Part shown: positions 35,301-39,926 of the stretch, one piece after another
Numbering within the stretch: the first letter of the stretch is position 1
Layout of the letters: each line of letters starts with the position of its first letter
Assembly: GCA_964480915.1 (NCBI GenBank)
Contig: CAYZRS010000050.1
Location: forward strand, 1-39,926
Reading direction: 5' to 3'
Source: CAWGCE01 sp964480915
Lineage (GTDB): Bacteria; Planctomycetota; Planctomycetia; Pirellulales; Pirellulaceae
Length of the DNA stretch: 39,926 nucleotides
Translations under genes and position numbers: made by a program
Notes under the pieces: generated by a model
What the model was told of the DNA's origin: nothing
Seen by the model: only the letters and a program-made list of their open reading frames with translations
The model's database searches: none

Positions 35301-36182
35301 AACCAGTTGCCGCCCGATGTCCGAGCCAACTTACAAGCCGCCATTTCGGCGCTCGCCGGCCGGGTCTCCACAGCAAGCGAATCACGGCTTTATGACAAGT
35401 TGTCCAATGCTCGTTTTGACATGCCGGCCAGCGACGGCCAGATTCCCGGTTGGCAATTGTTCGGTGCGGCGGAAAACTCACACAGTTTGGATGGACAACT
35501 GGCTCGTAGCGGAGCTTCGCTTCGATTGGACAGCCGAGCCGACGTGGCAACGCTGAGATCCGACCCGTTCCCCGCGCCGACAACTGGTCGGCTTTCGATG
35601 CACGTCTGGTTGAGAAGACCGGCTCAAAATGCTCAGCCCAGCTTGCGTTTGGCGATCGAAGGCGAGTTGTACGGTCAGCCTTACTATCGATTTGCAAGTG
35701 TGGCTGCGCCCGTCCATGAAACGCCAGCGACCGGTCCAAACCAAGAAGAAACGTGGTCCCAGTTCGTCTTGCAAATTGACGACTTGCCCGATGACGGCTT
35801 GTCCGATTTGCGAGTTCGCTTTGACCTGATGGGGCCAGGTTCGATTTGGATTGAGGATGTCGAGCTCTACGATTTGTCTTTTACCCGAGCCGAACAGCGA
35901 GAGACCTCGAAGATCATCGCCCTGGCCGATTTGCAATTGCGTGAAGGGCGGCTGACCGATTGTTGGCAAACACTCAACCAATTCTGGCCACGATACATCC
36001 TGAAGTACGTCACGGAACATCAATCGGAACTGGCAGCCGTTCCACAGCGGCTGGAACCAATTGGAACAGATTCGATTCCGCCACCAGCGCAGCCGACGAC
36101 AGAAGAGAACGCCCCGCCGGCCCCCAGCAGCCCGCTCAAGCGGATGCGAGACTGGATGCCAGAACTTCCTTGGTCAAAATAG
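32310..36182 (+). CDS. Giant secreted protein with glycosyl-hydrolase-like TIM-barrel region
   Basis: A 1290-residue exported protein. A long signal peptide with an arginine-rich n-region (RRTRLSSRRLLGVCLLCCTWF) ends near AHAES. Residues about 50-300 look beta-rich. A central part (about 490-900) resembles a TIM barrel of the family-10-like or DUF-type glycoside hydrolases: YLKYSGLSGAAINVLSRDG, QLIPTVRLDM, RYNVLDERVQTAIRQIV, GGLAIELDDRSYACLPG. Another beta-rich, jelly-roll-like domain follows (about 1060-1200, GQIPGWQLFGAAENS). The end is a proline-rich tail. The GTG at 32310 (after AAAGG) or the ATG at 32322 could be the start. Large proteins of this plan are typical of planctomycetes; the substrate is unknown. 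Confidence 0.75.
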   Translation: MCPRMDSKSRTRKCGVRRTRLSSRRLLGVCLLCCTWFAGGAHAESDNMRLRVAIQHGSDTSWTGRFKLSNGELAALNRLDRIKNSAPPILLDPQTVAFRRDDGHGAVTFDVDVTADLSGAILFELTHPSSGPAALNVPLIDLVEGKTEQVIPGSDFTLTVARIPGDALRVRSARKHLVFSPGEKWSVDVVPHLPPLEAGAAAKLELKLYPARTRRSIWRGQQALSIDGAGRLRSAERIEIPVPDEEGAYDLVVTLSRDGLRHLLKTNTAAIERTVQFAVVANQTASQPAEQKWREIIEFDTSEPQWWNRLTRFPAWQDLPGSFRQLFGENFGQPFFRSDRSLNQIEGDGWLALPLPVLNQGTPHRVEIEYPHDAEQTMAVTLVERDPTGEFFIPTIQSGFRIDPNQSSAENGTQSILFWPRTRLSYLILSNKNADLPVEFGRVRVAQSNGRLIGRNQNSIGQRRSFAHFVDPNLVRPFGGTLAIDPVQKVSLTDWPTFLQTGQHLVDYLKYSGLSGAAINVLSRDGQLTPNSLVDLGAQIDSGRLFRSGQDSVPKDVLECYFRLFDREQLQLIPTVRLDMILPLLEKIASVESPGIWLVNAQGKLFTESRQPAIPRYNVLDERVQTAIRQIVAGIVERYGHHDSFGGLAIELDDRSYACLPGAQWAYDSTTIGKFLASDVAKAMKIEVRSTSDLMEGPLAEAWQTYRVELVTNLYRQLAENLSRHRPDSSLYLLPADLLSTPAARRATANQTRRDAVEIHLAELGLDLKRLNAIRGVVAVRPLTSAVGGSLVDSRPQIEMSQQPVASQLFASSAAQIARLPMTVTLPKLQGGRRQELPIVPNRIESEVQPTRSLQLQSLSRALVDADVKTVFVTQRQPSADSLALARWSDQFCGLPAQAFDEVELDEAATAGPLRVRTYSRGEESFVYAVNRSPWPVRASIALQLPPHARLDPLRGAADQESIQREQDHWMWTTIIQPFDLRAITTAAREIKVLTIENQLPPDVRANLQAAISALAGRVSTASESRLYDKLSNARFDMPASDGQIPGWQLFGAAENSHSLDGQLARSGASLRLDSRADVATLRSDPFPAPTTGRLSMHVWLRRPAQNAQPSLRLAIEGELYGQPYYRFASVAAPVHETPATGPNQEETWSQFVLQIDDLPDDGLSDLRVRFDLMGPGSIWIEDVELYDLSFTRAEQRETSKIIALADLQLREGRLTDCWQTLNQFWPRYILKYVTEHQSELAAVPQRLEPIGTDSIPPPAQPTTEENAPPAPSSPLKRMRDWMPELPWSK

Positions 36183-36258
36183 GGTTTCTGATCGGTGTCG
36201 CGTGTCGCTCATGGCAGCTGCGATCCAATCCAGACTGGCATCGGTCCGGTCAGACGGG

Positions 36259-36594
36259 CTATCCGGGCGGCCAGGTCAGTTGCCGACCGCCGAGTAAATG
36301 AAAGTGAAGGTGATCGACGGTCTGCCCGCCGTGCTGTCCGCAATTCACGACGACGCGATAGCCTTCGCCCAATCCCAATTGGTCGGCCAGTTGAGGGATC
36401 ACGGTCCAGATGTGGCCGAGCGTGCTGGCATCTTCGGCACCAATCTCATCGAGCGAAGGGATTTCTTTCTTGGGGATGACCAAAATGTGTGTTGGCGCTT
36501 GAGGCTGGATGTCACGAAAAGCGAGACACCATTGATCGTCATGCACAATGTCGGCCGGGATCTCACCATCAATGATCTTCTTGAAAATGGTCAT
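36259..36594 (-). CDS. HIT-family nucleotide-binding hydrolase
   Basis: A 111-residue histidine-triad protein of the HinT group: MTIFKKIIDGEIPADIV at the start, HILVIPKKEIPSLDEI in the middle and the catalytic VDHLHFHLLGGR (HxHxH) near the C-terminus. HinT proteins hydrolyse nucleoside phosphoramidates such as AMP-lysine. The length is normal. It lies convergently behind the giant secreted protein and diverges from the gene at 36752. Confidence 0.94.
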   Translation of the reverse strand: MTIFKKIIDGEIPADIVHDDQWCLAFRDIQPQAPTHILVIPKKEIPSLDEIGAEDASTLGHIWTVIPQLADQLGLGEGYRVVVNCGQHGGQTVDHLHFHLLGGRQLTWPPG

Positions 36595-36751
36595 CGGAGG
36601 TTTCCTCTACGCGGAATGGGGTTGGGGAGGACCGACAGCATTGATGTCGGCGACGGCGGTCGTCATGAATTTCAAGCTGCGGAAAGTATACCGATTGTGC
36701 CGATGGATCATCAGAAGGGCTGTCGTTTCCCAATCAACTCACGAGATCGTC

Positions 36752-37693
36752 ATGCGCCGAATCAAATTACTGCTTCGAAGTGGATTCCTGCTCGGTATCG
36801 CCTGTGGCTCACATGCCGTGGCCCAAGAGACTGTTCGATACTATGAACAAAATGGTGCTACGATTCGCGAAGCGCGGACGAAGGTCCAGGTGCCAGTTCA
36901 GGAAGTGCAGTATCAGCAGGTGCCGCAGACGTATTACCAACCTCAGGTCACGACGCAGGTGGCCCAAGTGGCCACGCCTGTACGGCGGCCCGTGACACAA
37001 TATCAATGGGTCCCGAAATGGCACGGCGTTTGGAACATCTTGAAAGGACCGCACGTGGCTTACCATCTGGAGCCCAAAAAATCGTGGGCAACGACTTGGC
37101 AGACATCGGCCGTTCCGGTGACAAATACGACCATGGTACCGCGGACGAGTGTGGCTCAGGTGGCCGTGCCGAAAGTGCGGTATGAAGAGCGCGAGCAGGT
37201 GACGCGTACGGTCATGTTGCCCGCGAACCGCAGTTCGTTGGTCCAATTGCCGTCGGATAGAATCCGAGAGAATGATGAAGCGGCCCAGTTGGCCAGATCG
37301 CCGGGCCCGTTTGTCGAATCGCAGTTTGCCACGCACCCGCGTTACATGCCGTTCGTCGCGGCGACTCCCGCGGCTTCCACGTTCGCTTACGCACCGCCAA
37401 CGTCCAGTTTGAATTTACCGAATCCCAATTCGAACGTTGCGCCGGCCCAAATGGCCGCCGTGCCACCGGCCGCGTTTCGCCCGCCAGGAAACTACACTCC
37501 GGCACCGAGTGTCGCCAGCCTGCCCGATTACTCGGCGCCGCGCGTCGCTTCGCAGCAGGCGCCCGCTTTCGATCCGTACGGACGTTATGGCGGAGTCGCG
37601 CGACTCGACGGAGACTTCCCCCGCAGCAGTACCAACAATCGGCAAGGGATGTGGCAAGCGAGACGCCAGGCGACGGGCACGCTTAACCGTTGA
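36752..37693 (+). CDS. Secreted VPVQ-rich low-complexity protein
   Basis: A 313-residue protein with a signal peptide (about 1-25, FLLGIACGSHAVAQ) and no recognised catalytic domain. Residues 40-90 contain repeated Gln/Val/Tyr/Pro motifs (VPVQEVQYQQVPQTYYQ, then QVAQVATPVRRPVTQYQWVP). A WHGVWNILKGPHVAYHLEP segment follows, then alternating V/T/R stretches, and a long Pro/Ala/Ser-rich C-terminus. This composition fits a planctomycete cell-surface or structural protein. The start at 36752 is at the signal peptide; the open frame to 36548 overlaps the HIT gene and is not used. Confidence 0.7.
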   Translation: MRRIKLLLRSGFLLGIACGSHAVAQETVRYYEQNGATIREARTKVQVPVQEVQYQQVPQTYYQPQVTTQVAQVATPVRRPVTQYQWVPKWHGVWNILKGPHVAYHLEPKKSWATTWQTSAVPVTNTTMVPRTSVAQVAVPKVRYEEREQVTRTVMLPANRSSLVQLPSDRIRENDEAAQLARSPGPFVESQFATHPRYMPFVAATPAASTFAYAPPTSSLNLPNPNSNVAPAQMAAVPPAAFRPPGNYTPAPSVASLPDYSAPRVASQQAPAFDPYGRYGGVARLDGDFPRSSTNNRQGMWQARRQATGTLNR

Positions 37694-38038
37694 TCATTCG
37701 AACTCGGCGAGTTGCGATTCGAACGCCTCGGCGGTTGGAGCGCTGGCTTTGCGGCGGCGGCGTTTCTTGGGATGTGCCGCGTCGACAGCCCACTTCTTCG
37801 TGAGCGATTCAAACACCTCGGGCGATTCGTAGCGCACGGCGCCGTCTTCGTCGGTGATGGGGCCGATCAGGCCTCGAAAAGTGGGATATCCACGCAGCGC
37901 CAGATTGGTGCTGCAGTCATCGATACCGATCTGCGGGTACTGGTCTACCAGCGCGTCGACGGTGTCGTATTCTTTGGTTCGCAACTCGCCGGTTTGGCCC
38001 CGCGAGATAACTCGAATTGCTCGGATCTTCTTAGCCAT
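37694..38038 (-). CDS. Small basic conserved-looking hypothetical protein
   Basis: A 114-residue soluble protein beginning MAKKIRAIRVISRGQTGE. It has a compact mixed alpha/beta N-terminal 85 residues (EYDTVDALVDQYPQIGIDD, GYPTFRGLIGPITDEDGAV) and a lysine/arginine-rich segment near the C-terminus (HPKKRRRRKASAP) that could bind nucleic acid. The start at 38038 is preferred over 38074 because the sequence before it does not look coding. Its stop touches the stop of the convergent secreted-protein gene. I do not recognise the family. Confidence 0.6.
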   Translation of the reverse strand: MAKKIRAIRVISRGQTGELRTKEYDTVDALVDQYPQIGIDDCSTNLALRGYPTFRGLIGPITDEDGAVRYESPEVFESLTKKWAVDAAHPKKRRRRKASAPTAEAFESQLAEFE

Positions 38039-38169
38039 TGGTTGATTCCCATGGTTGAAGCCTCCGTGCCACACTACTGGAATTCGGACAGTCCACCGTC
38101 CGGTACTCTTCGCTATCCCTACACATCGGCCCGGTGCTAGCTAAAGCTGAGCTTCTCGTGCGAAGGTCG

Positions 38170-39654
38170 TCATTGGCCGTAAAATCGCCAAACAGACCTC
38201 AGTCCGTACCCGTTGTCAGGCCTTATTGAATCGGTAAAGATGGCGATCTGCCGGACGGAGGAAGAGCTCGATTTTTCCCGTCCTGTGGGAGGGTATCCGA
38301 ATTGGTGAGGAGGTTGATTCGAAATCAATTGCCGGTTTACCGGTTGCGGGTTCGAGTCCCGTGCCCTCCGCTTTTTTAAGTTTTTGTCAGTTGTTGAATT
38401 ATCCTGACATTGAGCGTCATAACCCCTGTTACCACAGGGGTTTTCGCTTTCATGACCATGCTCCTCAGGAGGCAAGCTCTTGGCAGTAGGTGCATCGACG
38501 TGCCCCTCTGGGACACCCAGATTCCTGACAATATCCTGACAACTCGGCAATGCTCGAATGGCTCTCGCTTGGTCTTCAATCGAAATGTGCGTGTATTTCA
38601 TCGTCATGCGAATGTCGCTGTGACGGGCTAGCTCTCTGGCTTCTGGCAAACTGGCTCCGTTACGAAGGAGCTCGGTGATATGCGTGTGGCGGCCGGCTGC
38701 GTGAAAATCTGCGATCCCTTTTTCCGATTTGTATTGGATGCCAATTCGTTCGAGGTCTTTTTTCACCATCAGCCAGGCTTTTCGATTTGCCAACTTTGGA
38801 AATAGCGGCTCGTCTTTGTTGGCTCCTTGCAACCACTTGCCAAGAACCAAAACCAAGTCCGGGTGCAGGGGCAAAACGTCTTTACGTCGGTGTTTGGACG
38901 CTCCCGCTTGAACGGTGACTGTGGGCGGAATGCTGCCAAGGTCGAAACTGCTTGGAGTTAGGCTGGCCAACTCGCCCCGGCGAAGCCCTGTCATGTATGA
39001 CAGAGTGTAGAGTCGAGCTCGAGCTTCTCCGTCATAGCATTGGATCGATACACCGCTATCGCGAGCCGATTTCAGAAGTTTGCCGAATTCGTCCATAGTT
39101 AGGGCTCGGCGCTGGTGCCTGATGTCTAACTCGGCGTTGAGTCGAGGAATACCAGCCACGGGATTGTGATCCAATCGTCGACGGCTTACCATCCAGTTGC
39201 ACCATCCGTCAAACGCCTGAAGGTAGTGGTTGTACGTTCGATATCCGAATTCATCTTCTTCTCGTAGCTCGGTCAGGTAAGTTTCGACATCATCGGCTCT
39301 AATGTCTCGCAATTTGATAAACTCACATCCGCTGGTGATCTTGCGGACTCGCGACATGGTCAATTTGACATGTTTTTCAGTGTTCTGCTTTGCTTTCAGG
39401 CTTTTTTCGTAGTCGCTCAGGTGAGATTCAACTAAAGAATCCAGCTGGTCTCTTTGCTCTTCTTGATCAGCATCAATCAGGCCCAACCGCCGCTGGCGTG
39501 ATTCGAGTTCCATCTTGTTGGCGAGCTGCGTTGTTAAGGCCTTGTCAGTGAACCCTTTTTTCATTCGCTTCTTGCTGTTATGGTCCAAGTACTCGAAATA
39601 CCAAGCGGCGTTCTTCTTGCGTTTATCTCGACCGAGTTTGAATACCGATGCCAT
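38170..39654 (-). CDS. Tyrosine integrase whose frame reads antisense through tRNA-Ser
   Basis: A 494-residue site-specific recombinase. The N-terminal part (about 1-190) is a SAM-like core-binding domain (SDYEKSLKAKQNTEKHV, DVETYLTELREEDEFG). Catalytic motifs: TGLRRGELASL (first Arg, about 221), FHAAGRHTHITELL (about 318; one residue more between His and Arg than the usual HxLR), ARHSDIRMTMKYTHIS with the Tyr nucleophile (about 354). The fold ends near residue 375. The frame then continues 120 residues through the tRNA-Ser gene in antisense, where it reads RARDSNPQPVNRQL. The start at 39654 follows GAGAGG; the frame extends to 39750 into the upstream gene. It converges on the tRNA and is adjacent to its own attachment site. 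Confidence 0.88.
   Translation of the reverse strand: MASVFKLGRDKRKKNAAWYFEYLDHNSKKRMKKGFTDKALTTQLANKMELESRQRRLGLIDADQEEQRDQLDSLVESHLSDYEKSLKAKQNTEKHVKLTMSRVRKITSGCEFIKLRDIRADDVETYLTELREEDEFGYRTYNHYLQAFDGWCNWMVSRRRLDHNPVAGIPRLNAELDIRHQRRALTMDEFGKLLKSARDSGVSIQCYDGEARARLYTLSYMTGLRRGELASLTPSSFDLGSIPPTVTVQAGASKHRRKDVLPLHPDLVLVLGKWLQGANKDEPLFPKLANRKAWLMVKKDLERIGIQYKSEKGIADFHAAGRHTHITELLRNGASLPEARELARHSDIRMTMKYTHISIEDQARAIRALPSCQDIVRNLGVPEGHVDAPTAKSLPPEEHGHESENPCGNRGYDAQCQDNSTTDKNLKKRRARDSNPQPVNRQLISNQPPHQFGYPPTGREKSSSSSVRQIAIFTDSIRPDNGYGLRSVWRFYGQ
38288..38370 (+). tRNA. tRNA-Ser (anticodon CGA)
   Basis: An 83-base class II tRNA. The acceptor stem GGAGGGT pairs with GCCCTCC, with discriminator G. 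The anticodon arm is GTTGA, loop TTCGAAA, TCAAT, giving CGA at positions 34-36. A long variable arm is present (TGCCGGTTTACCGGTTGC region). The T loop is TTCGAGT. CCA is not encoded; a CTTTTTT run follows immediately. It is the insertion site of the right-hand element. Confidence 0.93.
38421..38450 (+). terminator. Rho-independent terminator downstream of tRNA-Ser
   Basis: A 9-bp perfect stem, AACCCCTGT at 38421-38429 and ACAGGGGTT at 38434-38442, around the loop TACC, is followed by TTCGCTTT on the plus strand. It suits the tRNA-Ser transcript. It lies inside the integrase frame on the opposite strand, and the minus-strand copy is not followed by a T run. Confidence 0.7.
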
Positions 39655-39707
39655 GTTTCCCTCTCTGCGTTGACGTTGTCCGTGTATTCTAGCGCCCATG
39701 TTGGCGG

Positions 39708-39926
39708 CTAGCCAGCATTTGGCGACTTTGGACACCCTTTCTCGATCCACTCAGCTAACTCCCGCGCGTTCCAACGAATACTCCGGCCCAGCTGTACGGG
39801 CTTGGGGATTTGACCACAGCTTCGCAGACGCCAGACTGTCCGTACGGACACATCCAATAAAGAAGCGACGCGATTGTTGACGGCGGTCGAAAAGTGCGGC
39901 GCCCGGCGGGTCGAAGGGGCGGTCCA
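39708..39926 (-). CDS. Excisionase-like helix-turn-helix protein (partial)
   Basis: The minus-strand frame is open from the right edge to the TAG at 39708-39710, giving the last 72 codons of a gene whose start is outside. It encodes an AlpA/HTH_17-type DNA-binding domain: NNRVASLLDVSVRTVWRLR followed by SCGQIPKPVQLGRSIRW and NARELAEWIEKG. These small proteins accompany integrases and act as excisionases or as regulators of them. It overlaps the longest possible integrase frame, but the integrase start used here (39654) leaves 53 bases between them, which fits a two-gene operon. Confidence 0.8.
   Translation of the reverse strand, partial: WTAPSTRRAPHFSTAVNNRVASLLDVSVRTVWRLRSCGQIPKPVQLGRSIRWNARELAEWIEKGCPKSPNAG

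Larger units (their letters stand above)
38371..39926. mobile_element. Left end of an integrated element at tRNA-Ser, continuing beyond the window
   Basis: An integrase convergent on a tRNA 3' end and preceded by an excisionase-like gene is the standard entry end of an integrative element or prophage. The other attachment copy is not in the window, so length and cargo are unknown. The crossover core should lie in the 3' part of tRNA-Ser, up to 38370. Confidence 0.7.

Noticed and set aside
38170..38287. The RARDSNPQP tail as a real integrase domain
   Set aside because: That stretch is the antisense reading of tRNA-Ser; the recombinase fold ends well before it.
1..39926. CRISPR arrays, insertion sequences, rRNA genes and riboswitches
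   Set aside because: No regularly spaced short repeats, transposase motifs with terminal inverted repeats, rRNA sequence or recognisable riboswitch consensus was seen. The only long repeat is the 55-bp pair.

Overview
The window reads as chromosome of a planctomycete, most likely Pirellulaceae-like. This is inferred from protein character rather than a database search: a tyrosine integrase with a DFHAAGRH motif box, a secreted basic VPVQ-rich protein, a very large secreted TIM-barrel-like protein, a RedB-like thioredoxin fold beside a hybrid histidine kinase, and a PEP-CTERM sorting tail. Housekeeping genes are moderately GC-rich with weak or absent Shine-Dalgarno sites. Both ends of the window are mobile DNA anchored in tRNA genes.

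Left end (1-4031): a tRNA-Lys(CTT) gene on the minus strand (3959-4031) shares its last 18 bases plus 37 flanking bases, 55 in all, with a perfect direct repeat at 1-55. The roughly 3.9 kb between the copies has the layout of a tRNA-integrated cassette. It holds a small gene behind a sigma70-like promoter, a probably frameshifted second gene, a convergent two-gene operon (acidic protein plus XRE regulator) with an 18-bp palindromic operator, a decayed PEP-CTERM protein and a small lipoprotein. No integrase lies inside it, but an open frame entering from the left edge runs through the repeat and may be the tail of one.

Core, part 1 (4.3-14.7 kb): a sigma54 enhancer-binding regulator diverges from fabI, which is followed by a Nudix hydrolase and a secreted HExxH metallopeptidase. 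A RedB-like protein and a large hybrid histidine kinase (two REC domains and an HPt) form one operon, divergent from a single-domain response regulator. A secreted S41 peptidase closes the block.

Core, part 2 (14.8-29.4 kb): an EctB-like aminotransferase, an adenylation/carrier/alpha-beta-hydrolase fusion and a second alpha/beta hydrolase form an operon behind a good sigma54-type -24/-12 site. After convergent cdsA and plsC comes an exopolysaccharide locus of two divergent arms: deacetylase, Wzx-like flippase and GT4 glycosyltransferase on the minus strand; O-antigen ligase/polymerase, WecG/TagA transferase and a degenerate sulfatase-like protein on the plus strand. The ligase, carrier, PLP enzyme and hydrolase set resembles the accessory genes of proteobacterial exosortase-A polysaccharide loci. 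My inference is that it makes or attaches an amino-acid-derived substituent, perhaps 2,4-diaminobutyrate; this is the strongest candidate for an undescribed system here.

Core, part 3 (29.4-38 kb): PPK2, dodecin, cyclophilin, purine nucleoside phosphorylase, a 1290-residue secreted protein, a HIT hydrolase, a secreted planctomycete-type protein and a small basic protein.

Right end (38.2 kb to the edge): a tRNA-Ser(CGA) gene is the insertion site of a second element. Its integrase runs convergently toward the tRNA, and its reading frame continues antisense through the whole tRNA gene. A partial HTH excisionase-like gene precedes the integrase and runs off the edge.
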